A stretch of 64,000 bases of DNA from Bugulina stolonifera (lineage: Eukaryota > Bryozoa > Gymnolaemata > Cheilostomatida > Bugulidae), in the NCBI GenBank assembly GCA_935421135.1, contig OW285189.1, forward strand, positions 18,435,072 through 18,499,071. Direction: 5' to 3'. Both the position numbers and the translations under genes were made by a program. Of the stretch, positions 1 through 13,700 are shown one piece after another. Under the pieces are notes generated by a model. That model worked only from the letters and a program-made list of their open reading frames with translations, was not told the origin of the DNA and did not search any database. The stretch's first letter is position 1. Each line of letters begins with the position of its first letter.

Positions 1-1715
1 ACACTAGTTTCATTTTTATTTGCAATCTAATTCATTTTTAATTGAATTAAAAATTTTAAACATAAATATGGGCCTACAGACTTTAGTTGATCTTACTGAC
101 TAGTTTGTTAAGTTCATGAGAGCCAGCAACAAATCAATGTACCAGATAGAAATAAAAACATGTTTACACAAGCAAAGTATTCCTAGAATATACAAGAAGA
201 GTTTTCTTCCAACAATAAAGTTTGAAAAGCATAGAAAATGGAATCCATAATATCAGTGGCAATTGGGACGAGGAATTGTGGCATGTAAATTGAAGATGCT
301 AAGTTTAGATATGTAGACTGTAGCTTCATGGGAAGAGAATGAGTACCTAGTGTCTATACACCCCACAGCAACACGCTGTCGTCATTTGAAATGTCACATT
401 CTCAGTAAAAATTGATTCATACAACAGCGGAACTTTACTTGTTACTATTGTATTACACTCATTGATGCTCTCATAATTTACTTAGAATTATAATATTATT
501 TATGTACAATGCTCATGCTTACTTGTACTATAATAACACGATAATAATAAAAATAACTTCAGATGATATTTAAAATGAACACTGTATACAAGTTAGCCGT
601 GAGTCACTTTGTTCACTCTATGGTCTATATAGTATCCCTATGCCTGAAGATTATTTAATTATTTATCAAATTTGGAAATGGCACTTTCATTTCACTCTTG
701 GCATATAAAACAATCATAACCATACAACGTATAAGTAATATAACATTTGTAGAACTATTCTGATGATAAGATAGTGTCTAGGACGGGCCATGATCATATT
801 GACGCCTTCCTTGACAACATATAACTTCCCTAGCAACCATATAGTAACACTAGATGATGTAGTTAAACCACTACTGTCTCACCATTCAATATTTGCAAGG
901 AATATTGTTCATCTTATTTCATGAAGATTGATGTGTTGCTTGTCTTTGTAAACCTAGTGGCAGTCAAGATAAACTCATTTGAATATTGACTATTATGACC
1001 TCCAGTCAGCATTGAGACCTGTTAAGTTCCTATGGCTATGCCTGTCCTAAGTCTATACTTGTAACTTATGTACATAGGTAAGCTACTAGCATCAAATAGC
1101 CCAGTAATCTTATTGAGCCAACACTAACTGTCACTCTATAAATAACTCTTGAGCACAGCGATGAACAAGTAAGTTTGAGTCATGCCCACAATAATAATAC
1201 AATCAGTTGCAGGCCCCATGGCTATCTCTGTAGCACAGTTTTATATTGACTGCTTGAGTGCTTCCAAAATTCCCAACATAGGCTGATTGAAGGTGAACTC
1301 AGCCAATATTAAAATAGCAGTTTCTTGGCAGCAGCTAGGTTATCAAACACAAACAACACATCAATCTTACTGTTAAAGGATAAACAAGATTATTTGAAAA
1401 TATTGAATGGTGCGACAGTAGTGGTTTAACATGTAATAGCATGTGTTTTAAACATAATAGTGCATATGTAACTTATTTTATAAGTGGCACAAGTACGTAT
1501 ATGATGGTATATACATGTACATGTATATTATAACAATCTAATATAATACATAATATGTATATTTGTACATGTGGGTAGTATTATATAACATACTACAATA
1601 GACTTACTAAATTTACATTTATGGAATAAAAATTATAATATAATCTACAATTTTATACTGTATGCTGTAATATATAGAGTCTACTGTGTATGATGATAGA
1701 TACATGTAAAATCAC
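1..1715. other. Probable NDST intron DNA at the left edge
   Basis: I see no convincing coding exon here on either strand. The minus-strand NDST gene must continue leftward, because its last visible exon (1716-1825) ends mid-codon with a good donor and about 75 C-terminal residues are still missing, so this stretch is most likely part of a long intron. It contains one inverted-repeat element (866-1426). The rest is AT-rich single-copy-looking sequence. Confidence 0.5.
866..1426. mobile_element. TA-flanked inverted-repeat element (MITE-like), 561 bp
   Basis: The ends are AACCACTACTGTC and its reverse complement, each flanked by TA (864-865 and 1427-1428). The similarity of the two arms extends well inside, roughly 866-1010 against 1280-1426 in inverted orientation with substitutions, so the element can fold into a long imperfect hairpin. 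There is no transposase reading frame. A 48-bp relative with the same termini lies at 59955-60002. TA flanks and non-coding structure suit a Tc1/mariner-class MITE, but the superfamily is inferred. Confidence 0.75.
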
Positions 1716-4700
1716 CTGAGTACTTTGTTGTAATCCAGCCTGGTACCAGTCTGAAGGAACGTCTGCACCTCTCCCATAACTGCTACTGGATCGCTTTTCA
1801 ACCTTTCACCATCCACATACATAATCTATTCATAGAACATGCCTAGTTAATCAACACACATAATACGTGTACATGTCTAAGTGCACAGAAAATATGAGAA
1901 CATTTGTTTACAAACCAACTAGTTAATAGATGTTAAAATGCAGGAAAGGCAGTCACTAAATATCTAACATACCTGCAATGACATTACCAGTAGGAGTTGT
2001 CCACCCCTAATTCTAATGCTTGCACACACAAGAGTTCTTTTATTATCTATACCAGTAGCAACTAGGTATGGCTTACTTTTAGAGGAGATACAGTGGTAAC
2101 AGTACACCAAATATTGGTATTTATAGCAGTACTTTGCTTGTACCCATAAAACCATAACTGCATACCAATGATCATGTCAGCTAAAGGTAATCAAGTGGCA
2201 TATACATGTATTATTAGCCAATTAATCGACAAACACTGATTTTTATGGCCAAGAAAAGTTACTTAGCGTTTCTTATACATACATATATTTTGTGACATCT
2301 CTGATATAGCCATGATAAAAACTCAATGAAAGTTCACGGGAGACCCTTTAGGCCAACAGAGCCCCCTTCTGGAACGTTCCAAAGAATAACATGTTGGGAA
2401 ATCAAACCCCATAACAAGGTTCCATTGGCCAGAATAGTTTCTTGTGTAACCATTCCTTTAGATTTGCCTCTTATCATTATGAAGGAGTATATATGTATAT
2501 TACCCTGGAGTTGTCTGTCCCTACACTGCTTGCTAAGAGCAAACAACTACAAGTCATTATAACTCTGCAAGGACTCATCAATATGCTACCTACCTGTGAG
2601 TCTGGGTAGTGCTGTCTCCACCTCTGTATATGCTCAAAGTAGAAACCTGGTCTAATTAAATGAGTTTTTAGTCTATTCAAGTCCCGCTTTTCCTTGTCTG
2701 AACTAGTTACGACATCATAGAATGAGTGGGTGAGAGCAGTGGTATCTCCGTGAGCTCTTTGGTGCTAAAGAGGAGAGCTCTATTGTACATACATGTAGCT
2801 TTAAATACGAACAGCGTGGGAACAATTAGTCATAGGCTGTTGTGAAGCCAGTTTGCCTTTGTGTGTATTACCAACGATGATATAAGACATAGCACATAAA
2901 ACAACATCTGCACACGCGGCACTCCTTATATGGCCACATTGCTATATATGCGATGCTGGGCCATTTTTTCTTACTATTACTTATTATTTACAGTATAACT
3001 GTACACGTATACATACTCACATGGTACCAAGAGAACGCTCTGTCTATCGGATCTAACAATATGATGATAATTCGAGCCTCTGGGAGCAAAGAGCTCGCCT
3101 GCTTTGGTACAATTTCCTTATCGAAATAGGTGGCCGACTTCTCAAACAGAATTTTGGATTCTGACTTGAAGAAGCTCATATACCTGAAATATTAATAATG
3201 ATATTATAAGGGTACACCAAGTAATGTGTGCATACACAACAACACTCCCAGGTTAAGGGAGGACAACTGTACACGACTAAATTCATCCACTGTAAGTGCT
3301 CTCTGTCTCATGCATCCATTAACCAAGTCTATTGTTATATTACATTACACTGGCCAATCAAATATATTAATATAGTATACTGACCAATCAAGTCCATTGT
3401 TATAGTTAGGCGAGCCGAAGAACTGCAACTCCTCATAGGTGGTGAGACTGTCAGAGTTAGCAGAAACATCAGGATGTAACTTGAGGAATGTGTAGAGGGC
3501 TGTGGATCCTTCAGTTAATATAATATTATATACTCATACATGTACATTGTGATAAGAGCATGTGCGTACATTCATGTATGCTACTGCTGAGGGTCAAGGT
3601 AAAACACACCAAACGCTGCAAATATACATCTGAGTACTGTATTTCACAGTAGAGACTGGATGTGGGGGTACACAGCAAATACCTGTACAGAATACGTGGA
3701 GTACGCACTACACAGCAAGTATCCATATATAGCACATGAGGAAACCTAACAAGTACCTGTTTTCTGTGGACCAACTACTAACAGAGACGGCAGGCCAGAG
3801 CATTGCTTAGCTGGGTTCCATATCTCTCGGTGCCTGGGATCCACACATGGATTGAGCCACAGCGGCTGCCTCTCCTCAGGGTAACGATTGAAGTATTTCT
3901 CTGCCATCTGCTCAGGGGGTGCTCCCTGCAGCTTCAGAGTGGTTGATTTGTGGAATAATTTAAACAGCTTGTCGAATGTGTAGATAGAGAGTCTGTCTGA
4001 CCCATAATTCTGTTGGTGAGTCATATATATGTTGAGCTGAAAGTATAGTGTGGTAGTGAAATTAAGGGGATACAGTAGCTTCACAAGAGATATACAGCAG
4101 TACCATCGGGAACACAATGTACTTGCATAGCGGGATTAGATATAGTAGTACCACAGGGAATATTAATACAGCAGTAATATCAGTGATATACAGTGAGACC
4201 ATCATACTAAATAATTCCTTTAGCAGAAATATAGTAGATTCAAAATTTAGGTAGGGTTGTGTAATTTCTGTTAGAAAGTCAATGCATGAGACTATTTGCG
4301 CTCAGGTGAAGCTGACGTTGGTGACAGAAATATCTACAGATATTATAGTGATTAGTTATCACACCAACTGTTTCCCAGGCATAAAGTAGTAGGGCATAGA
4401 GGGCGGACCTACTTACATAATTATAGAGCACCGATTCAAAAAGTTGACCTCCCAAGATGTTGTATTCCAGAGCACTGGGACCACCAGGGTAGCTATTATA
4501 GTATAGGTTGGTAGTGTATAGACCGCACACCTCTCTTGGTAGGACCTAAATAAAATATTGGTTGAGCCATATACATATTCCTAGAACTACATCATCTTCT
4601 ACAATTAGAGTAATACTCTTGGATACTTGTTACTTATTACTAACTTAGAACTGTTATTCTTTACTTTTATTAGTCAATCAAATCCCAGATTAATATATGG

Positions 4701-7700
4701 TCAGATATGGTAAAGTAAGTCTAAATATTATATGGAGCAGTGTTCGAAGTGGAACAAATGAGGTGGGTACACGGTGCTTGCAGAAAATGTTTGAGAAATT
4801 TCGATTTGTCTCCCTTGTGTTCCTGTTAATATCTAAAATGTTATGTATTTTTAGGCAAACAGTAGTACTTTGGACCTTCTAATATAAAAATGTTTGCCAC
4901 ACATATTATCACCTGATTCTCATGTGTTAATTGTTTTAGGTAGAGTGGTCTGACTAGCTGTAGTTAGTAAGGGAGGAATACCTTTACTAAAACAACCAGT
5001 AGACTAGTGCTAATGTACTAACGGACTGCGTATGAAAGTAGATTAGCTCAACTGCTTCTTAACATTTCCACCGCTAGTCCGCTCATGAGGGTACACGTCT
5101 GCTGGCCGTATACCCACTAAAATTGAGGTGGTTACACGCCGCATACTCCCGTATAACCCCACTTCGAACACTGATATGGAGTAATTTCAGTTCTAGTAGA
5201 TAAACCTTCCTAGAATTGGCTATCATGTATTCAGTATTACAATAATACTAGCCTAAAGTCAGACAATGTCTCAAGTTACATGTAACGTTAGCGGCTTTCA
5301 CAAGCTCTCTACTGACAAAATAGTTTAATCATAAAATCAGTTTAGAATTTAGAATTGTCTTCCCTTGCTGAACAAAGTATAATAATGTAATGAGAACAAA
5401 ACAAATTTTACACCATAAAAATCCTATATACACTAAATTATGAATAGAATACCAGCCTTAATTCCTTTATATATGAAACCTCTGTGAGAATGGAAAGGCT
5501 TGAGATGAGGGTACTCTTCAGTAGATGTTACTGTGATGTTCCACACCCTCTTCCACGCTTCATACAGCAGATCATCAGTTGGGTATACTCCAGAGTGGTG
5601 TGGCGCTACAGAGTACGTGCTAGATATCTCCATACCGTGTGCCTAAACAACATGTACATGAGCAAAAATTAAACACTCACAATTATTATTTTAGTTGTCG
5701 CTAGTTTGATAATCCACATTTTGCAACTAAAAATTTAAATAATTTCATTAAATATTGGGCGGGTTTAAGAAGACGTAATGGCAGAGCCTAACCTTAGCGA
5801 ATTCTTTGGATAGCTCCATTTGTTTGATCACAGCATTCAGATCTGTATACTTGTGCACTTGTATATGGGAGTAGGTGTGGTCGAACCAGTTAAAGTTGGA
5901 CGCCTGCCCTACAGTCATGACATAGTAAACAGTAAATACAACACATCATACTGCATGTAAATATTAGCAGATTCGCATTCTTAAAAGTGCGCTAGAAAGA
6001 TATTCTTTCATGAATGATATTAATCATACTGCGCCAAAACTTTGTACAAAGTTTGTGCGAGTTGATATGTTCACTTTGCTAGCCTACATAAAGTATCTAC
6101 GTAACCCATCTACATAACCTATCTACATAGCCCATCTACACAATTTACATGTATCTACAGAGCCCATCTACACAATCTACATGTATCTACATGTACATAG
6201 CCCATCTACCTAACCTATCTGCCTGGACAATAAATCGGCTAACTTTTTACCATATTGGTATCACATGGTAAGAGATCCTCTCCTACCGCCATCTTAGATT
6301 AGCAATGTTATAGTCTACATATTGTAGATATCATGAGGCGTGTGTAGCCTATCTATACAACTTTGTACTGAATTAGAGTATAGCTGCATATGCACAATGT
6401 ACACTGTACAGTATATACATGTAATTAGCTAGCCTACATGTAGGTACATGGTATCACTTACTTATCATTTCTTCATCCCCTTCCTGTTCCTCTGCCAGAC
6501 CTTTCCTAAATGACCTGGCAGAGAACCCAATGTAGAAACTAAAACCAGGAACGTAGTTCTCCCTCCATATTGTCTGTGCATCCTTTAATGCCTACAAAAT
6601 ATCAACTCTTCAGTATCTCATAAGACAATCACTAATCAGCAAAGAAACACAATGTCCAGACATTCTCTACACATAGATAGTGGAAGCAATTCCATACCTA
6701 AAAATAAACCAACATACATGTGATTTATGCATAGCAGTACACAAAATACCTTTACATCACTTGGTTTCATCTTTGTGCCATTCTTTCCTAGGAACATATC
6801 ATCTATATCTATTTGTATGTATTTAGTTGTGTCCATCTTCAGAGCATTTCCAGTTAAAAATGCTAAAGCGTCCAGAAACAGTATTTTGTGGATCCACAGA
6901 TCATGACTCTGTCCAAAGAATATTCTCTTGACTCCATCTAGCTGACCAGAGTCTAATAGAGCAATAAGTACCTTATCCTCTGAAGCTGTTGACAACGTCC
7001 CATAGCTAAGTGTCTGGTAGGTGGTGTGATTAGACTGGAAGCTGATCCAGCCTTTGATTGTATTAACATTGTGTGGAACCTGAGGCTTAGCGATGTCTGC
7101 AACAGGAGAGCTAGTGACTGTGTACGTCTCAATTGATGAGTGTGTTTTTATTACCAGAGGGAAATCCAATATTGGTACATTGGACAGAGCACCCAATTGT
7201 TGTGGAAGAGAAAAGAATATAATTCCTACACTAAATTTTTTACAATACGAGTCAATATAATGTCTTGTTTCTTTAGTCATTGAGAGGTAAATTCTTAGAT
7301 CCTCGAATACAATCACTGAAAATAACCCATTTGAATAATCCCTGGATAATGGCTTTTCAAACGTTTGAGTAAAATAGAAGATTTCGGCGTTCCATCTAGA
7401 ACTTACTATGGCCCTTGGTATAGAGGAGGCCTGTTTATTGTGATGTAATATTAGCAGCGCTGTGTTCTCAACAACCAGCTCCTCTTTATAAGGCAATGTC
7501 ACCTGTTGTGTAGCTGGGCTAAATATGTTATCACTTCTACGTATGTTATGTGAGTGGTGAGGATCATTTAGCATATCTGTCGAATGCCATTGTCTGATAT
7601 ATGTAGGTTGTCTCTGAACAGTATCAGGCATTGTGCCGATTTTGTATAGCATCCATGATATTGACATAAGACCCATACAGCAGAAGATGTAGAAGCCACG

Positions 7701-7739
7701 CTTTGTGCACCAGTTTATGCAGCCGACCAACCTTCTCAT
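1716..7739 (-). CDS. NDST: Heparan sulfate N-deacetylase/N-sulfotransferase (3' end outside window)
   Basis: Bifunctional Golgi type II membrane enzyme that deacetylates GlcNAc of nascent heparan sulfate and sulfates the freed amine from PAPS. Exons, in coding order: 7739-6750, 6591-6462, 5908-5793, 5642-5457, 4545-4417, 4036-3757, 3508-3385, 3183-3021, 2764-2594, 1825-1716; the phases join throughout. A short cytosolic tail and a hydrophobic anchor (about residues 14-36) start the protein. The deacetylase part shows DIDDMF (311-316) and [10 protein letters not shown] (424-433). The sulfotransferase part shows the PAPS loop GPQKTGST (606-613) with Lys609 as catalytic candidate, and the 3'-phosphate region [17 protein letters not shown]. 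About 800 residues are visible against about 880 in vertebrate NDSTs, so the last 75 or so lie to the left. The start Met is the only one that places the anchor properly. The donor after exon 4 appears to be GC rather than GT. Family assignment is near certain; the paralogue cannot be named. Confidence 0.96.
4738..5173. mobile_element. hAT-like non-autonomous element, 436 bp
   Basis: The element begins CAGTGTTCGAAGTGG and ends with its exact 15-bp reverse complement. It is bordered by a perfect 8-bp direct repeat, ATATGGAG, at 4730-4737 and 5174-5181. CAGTG-type termini and 8-bp target duplications are the hallmark of the hAT superfamily. It lies in the NDST intron between exons 4 and 5 and encodes no transposase. 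The perfect duplication suggests a fairly recent insertion. Confidence 0.88.
6088..6225. repeat. Imperfect tandem repeat around CATCTACATAGCC
   Basis: Several degenerate copies of a unit of about 15 bases (CCCATCTACATAGCC and variants, some extended by CATGTATCTACA) follow one another in the NDST intron between exons 2 and 3. Copy boundaries are irregular. Confidence 0.6.
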
Positions 7740-10700
7740 GATAACTACAATAACAAATCATGGCAATAATCTAAACCCAAATCACTGTAAAGCAATTTAC
7801 ATTTACTATGAAACTTGCAACGAACCATAAAAAGACTAATAGCTTAGTTAGTAGTGATGTAGTATAGGGCCGAAGTATTGGGATTTCAGTCAAACTGAAA
7901 CTTGTTGACTGTGAAAAAGTTAACTAATTATATAAATGATATTATATAATAATAAATCTAAGTAAAATTCAGAGCTGGGTCCAAGTCATAGGTTTGAATT
8001 GACTTGCCAAGTCAAATAAAGTCATAAGTTGACTTGACTTGGATTGCTGATTTGACTTGGACATCAATTCAACGTGACTTGACTTAGACTTGCATTGCGC
8101 GCTGACATGACTCAAGTCAGCACTGAGTGCGACTTAACCTTGACTTGATTTGCCTCCAAAATCTTAAAGATGACTTGTTGACTTGAAGTCCGACTTAGAC
8201 CCAGCTCTGGTAAAAGTTAGCAAATCCATGAAAACGAAATAAATAAAATAATTAAAATAATTCTTCATGATTATATTAGTTTAGGGATTAGATTTTCCTA
8301 ATTTTCACCAAAATTAAAATTAAATTATAATTAAATTAAATTTCTCACTGAAATTAAATGTAATTATTATTTATATAAATTATTTATACAATTAAATGTT
8401 TATATTACTATAACCAATGCTATGCTGTAGGGCTACTATTAGATATTAGCATCTATATTTTATTTTAAAAAAACTAACAAATTAAAAATCACTGGTTCAC
8501 TGGTTTGGTAAGCACTAAGCTACAAGTATTAGTATTGTATAGTATCAAGTATCGTATGTAGGCCTATAAAATAAAATACAGTATTTTATGCTAGTACTTT
8601 ATATACTAGCATACATACGTAGCAATGATACCAATATTGAACATACATGTACATACTCAATATTGTGTAAAATCTTTAGGGAAGATAGTAAGAGTCAGTT
8701 TGCTGTGCTTAATTGGTTTCAGGAATCACAAATACATGTATAATATTATTACATAGACGCCCTGTAACACAGTCATGTCAATAACCCGATGAACTTGACT
8801 ATCAATTAAACAGTTCGGGAGATGCAATAAAGCTATCGATAAAGGTCAACAAAGATTTTGTTAAGGATTCTGAGTTTAAATTTTAAGTAAAGTGTCAAGG
8901 TTGTATCTGTAGCTGTACAACGCACGCTCCTGAATGTGACTTACTAATGACATTTAGAAGCCAGATATTGCAGTATGGGGCGCGTAGGTTCTGCTATGTG
9001 TAATGGACGATTGCGAGATGAAAAATGAAGTGAACAAAACTAACCTGTAGAGTACATTCCTACATGGAAAATCGTGAGCACCATGGGTGGTGAAGTGACG
9101 CTATGAAATATAGCGTATTTCTGCGTGCTCAAATATGAATAGGCCTGCCTGGAAACTTGATAGTGGGTGAAATTTTATGACTTATAACATTGAACTAATG
9201 TTGAGTCTCCGTCTCGCCTGAGAATGGAATCCGATTTTTCATTTTAGGATAAAAATGGTCCAACACCCAATCAATCACTCGCAGTCACTCACTTACTTTG
9301 AAGGCAAATCAGACGAGATTCTACCAATGGCTCTGGCTATTCGATACCACATAGGCCAGTATTCATATTGGCCTCGTCTACTCTACAGTTGCAATAGAAT
9401 ATCGATATGAATATCAATATGAATGCGAATGTGAGACCCAAACAATGCGTGAATGAACAATAGACTCTTCTCATGCCTTTGGCTTTACCACATTACTTTT
9501 AAGTCCTGGTGTTAATTAGTTAGCCAACATTTTAATTTAGTTACCAGTTTTGCGAATCTGTTTTCATTAGTCCGTTCAACGAGGCTTACTGTGATCCTAA
9601 GGTAGTATCGTACTAAGTATGTTCAACTGCTACAGGTGATCTGATTACCAAACAGATAGTGGTAGTCATGCAGTTCTCTGCCCAGTGAATAGCCATTTAT
9701 CTGCTGCTAGGCAATTCCGAACTCTGATTATGGCTAAGCCTTAATCAGCAGACTGAAGCTATTCGAAATCTCATATAAAAGTGCAGATATTTCACCTGAC
9801 ACCAGTGTTCGGAGTTGAGTTGCAGTAGGAGATACATTGTAATTATGGTTGCTCGTAAATAGACTTCATAAGTGATGATATAAATCTCTGCCGAGCAAAT
9901 GAAGGTAATGGCTGGAAATTTATATCAATGACTTATGATTTCCCCTTTGGAATTTAAAGCTATCTTTAGTTTTTGGCTTTGCCAAGTTTATGATCATCCA
10001 ATCATTGCTTGAAAGTATTATACTTGGGTAAAGAGCCAATAGTCTTTTTACACAATATTATCAAAGGCCATTATTGTCTGTTACATCAAAGGAAATGTGC
10101 AAGCGTATCAACATAAATAATTTCATGATGGCACTATGGAAGCAAAACCTAATTTCATTAGAAAAATTACTTGATCTTATTAATATTGTTGTATTTATTT
10201 ATCCACTCAAGTACCAAGTCCATTGTTATGTGTGTTCTGGCACCAAAATAGGCTACCTTTTCTCACTTTATTCATATTAGTAAAAACAATTATAGTTTTA
10301 TCCAAGGTCTCAATACTTGCTAAATACCTGTCAAATACTATCCAACAACAGTGATGGTATTACAGATGGCCCTGTGAGATTGATATACCAACAGTAACTA
10401 GTAGTTGAATAATAATTACTGTGTACAATCACCTAGTAATCAATATTGTTGTAGTTGTAGTTATGAATAATAGGAAAAGCTTGGAATTATAATAATAGTA
10501 GGCACTATTAATGATTGCTCAATATTATGTAAGTCCTTAATACGGCTTTGCTGATATCCATTTATTTTAGGTGTGTGTGTGTGTTGTAATAGACAGGCAA
10601 TAGACCCAATTTGTAAATTTTAGAAAGCATATATTGCACTTGTCTTTTGTTATCATAACCTTGAAATCTATGCTCTATCTCATCATATGGAAGCCTAGCA

Positions 10701-10798
10701 GTAACAACTTTATGAAACTTATTGAACCCCTGTGTGATTTAATATTGCTGAATTTACAAAGATAATTCTTATTGTCTTTTAGCTGTTATTTCAACAAT
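7740..10798. other. Divergent intergenic region NDST / FNBP4-like
   Basis: Both flanking genes read away from this 3 kb stretch, so their promoters and any 5' untranslated exons should lie here. The FNBP4-like start codon sits just after a splice acceptor (AG at 10781-10782), implying at least one upstream non-coding exon that I cannot place. A hAT-like element occupies 7970-8209. No other gene, tRNA or clear core promoter is visible. Confidence 0.55.
7970..8209. mobile_element. hAT-like MITE built of GACTTG repeats, 240 bp
   Basis: Termini CAGAGCTGGGTCCAAGTC and an inverted near-copy ending CCCAGCTCTG. The flanking 8-mers GTAAAATT (7962-7969) and GTAAAAGT (8210-8217) match at 7 of 8 positions, as expected of an aged 8-bp hAT target duplication. 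The interior is largely repeats of GACTTG and its complement CAAGTC, so the element is nearly self-complementary along its length. Non-coding. Confidence 0.78.
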
Positions 10799-13700
10799 AT
10801 GTATAACAACCAAGGTAACTGGTACAACCAGTACTCTGCCATTGGTGGGGATGCTGGTCAAGCCAACCAATCATTAAACTGGGTGCAGCAAGCTGGATAT
10901 CAAACTGACCGATCAGGTACTAAGTATATTCTTTTAGACAGTTTAGCAGTTTCAGACCTGACGGCAAGGCAGACATTCCACCATTTTACTACCAAAGATA
11001 TAAATTTCATGTCAAAGTCTAGCAATACCACCACAGCTATTTTTACCAGTTCCAAGTTAAAGTGACAAATCGAAGTATAGCAAGTTTATGGTTGGAGCTA
11101 GCGAGTCTAAGGAAGACTTGAGACCACTGCTTGACACCATTTCAATCCCCGCGATATTAACCTTTGAATTCACAGATAAACCACATGAAATACACGTTGA
11201 AGATTGGCATATATCTGATAAATTTGACATTGTCACGAGTGTCTAATCTTGACATGCCAATGTAGCCTACATGTATATTGTCTGACTTTAGGATTTGGGT
11301 TCAAACCACAAAGTGGAGCCGCTGTTTTGGCTAGTCTGGATGACAAAGTTGCAGATGCTGACGCAAAGCTGAGGGACTTCATGGCAGAGATTGAGTCCCT
11401 GGATGATGGTGCTACTACTACTGGTGCTGCTGCTGATAAAGACTCCGGTCTGGCTAGATCTACTGTGCCTGGGTTCATTAGTGGTGGGCATGTCCTTCCA
11501 GCTTCTACTTCTGATAAAGGTATGAGCCCATCTTCATGTAAGATAATATGCATATAAATATACCTGTTCCTATACTAGCTAATCTGTATCTGATACTAGA
11601 TAAAGTTAGTGAATTGGTAGTTATTAGAAAGCATAGATCATATCAAACAAGATTCATCGGCTAATAGAAGTGCTGAGTGGGTGTGACATGTATAGGCAGG
11701 TCATAGTCCACACTGCAACATTGATCTCTAAACATATCTAAGTATAGGTATATATTGCCAGACACTGATGATGTTGGAGATGATGTTGGGGATCCTTTAG
11801 TAGAACCAACCACAACCTGGCAGCATTTAATGGATGAGAATACGAAACATTACTATTACTGGAACACCGTGACTAATGCTGTTACCTGGACTATACCTCA
11901 GGTATGATATACATGTACACCATATTACTAATGTACAGTCATGATGAAGCTCTCTACAAATACCTGTATGTATGACTTGATATTCTGCTCCCGTTTCCTA
12001 ATCGACAGCGCACATGCGTAACCCAGTGGTTGTGGACCCTATCAAAGGTCCCAGTGGTTGTGGACCCTATCATAGGTCCCAGTGGTTGTGGACCCTATCA
12101 TAGGTCCCAGTGGTTGTGGACCCTATCATAGGTGACGATTTCAAAGGCTCAATTTGATTATTCTGCTAAAATTTAGTGTATCATCTTGCTTGCACGTACA
12201 GTCGTGTATCATAGTTTCAATGCTGTTTTGGTTTCATAGTATTAATTATGGGAACATAACTCCAATTTCTATATCATCTACATGTACATGTAGCCCAGGA
12301 TAACCTCTATGTATAAAGTATGTATATTGTAGGAATATACTGAGTATCTAGTTAAGCATAAACTATACAGAGAGGCTCTATCAGCTGGGAGAAAAACAAC
12401 GCCATCACTTAGTAAGCAAACTGCAAAAGAAAGCAACAAGTCAGCCAATGAGAGTGCAACTGTCAAGGCTGATGTTAGTGAGATCAATAGTTCTACAGAA
12501 ATAGGTTTGTTGTTTATTTTTTCAGTCCGTAGATGTTATTTGAATCAATTCCCATAATGCACTGTCACGTAATTGTAATATCTGTTGTGTTTCAGTAGCA
12601 GATTATCAATTGATGTGATAGTTTACATAGGACAAAGGCCTGTAGGTCCATAGCTCTTGTTCTATTCATTTCTCTATAATAGTTTAAATTTGTGTTACAA
12701 AACAACTAGTCAGTGTTCAATTTATATCTGTTTAGGACCTCAACTACCTCCAAATCTAAAGAGTAAACTATTAGCTTCAGCGTCCAATGAGGAGAAGGTA
12801 GCTGATAGTGCTGATACAGCAGTAACCCCACCCCACTTGCCACTGAAGTCTCTTGGTGTGGTAGCAGGCTATAACACAGATGATGATTCTGAGACAGAGA
12901 CTGATAGCATATCTAAAGGTATTCCGGAACCTCCAGCAGAAGTTATAGCACCACCAGGGGATACTAGTGTGTCAACAGCCAATACTAATATACCACCAGG
13001 TGGGGCTACAGTTACAACAGGAGTAGCTGCTTCTACTGGAACAGCAAGTACTGGTACTACAGCAAGTACTGGAGTTGCAGCAAGTACTGGAGCTACAGCA
13101 GGTACCGGTGTTTTGAAATCTTTGGTGGCATATGGGGACTCCTTTGTTAACGATGATGAAGAGGATGATGCTGTAGAGAATGGTAAATGTACTATCATAT
13201 TGTGTATTATACAGATAGCTGCTCTAGAGCGACATACAATATGATAACATGTTATTACTTGGTGTGTGACCTTTCACTGGTAAACCTCACCAGTCAGGTT
13301 TGTTTACATATTGCAGACATTATGCTCTTGTGAGCCTACATTGGAGACAGGCTGGAGCACTGAACAATTTACTTGGTTACATCTCTAAACCTTCTCTCCA
13401 TGATTAAATTAAATGAATTATTATTATTGATTATCTAATAATGATTGGTAGTTGTCCGCTCTAATTCCTTTTTTCACTGTAAAAGTCTAAGAAGACAAAA
13501 TGAGAGGACAACTTTGCACTCTCAACTGCATAGTTTATTGAAGAGGGTGGGTTGAGCCATTGTGAATAAGAGAACTAAGTGAATACTGTATAGACAAGAA
13601 TAGAATATAATAGAGGTTCTTTATCCTGCATTGGACATTATTCTCTCTAGAGAGCCACTATAAATGAATGGAGTCGTCTGCTAAATGGAGTTAACATTCG

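Noticed and set aside
1290..1380. Possible C-terminal NDST exon after an AG on the minus strand
   Set aside because: The peptide does not resemble the NDST C terminus and the sequence is one arm of the 866-1426 inverted-repeat element, matched at 923-1000.
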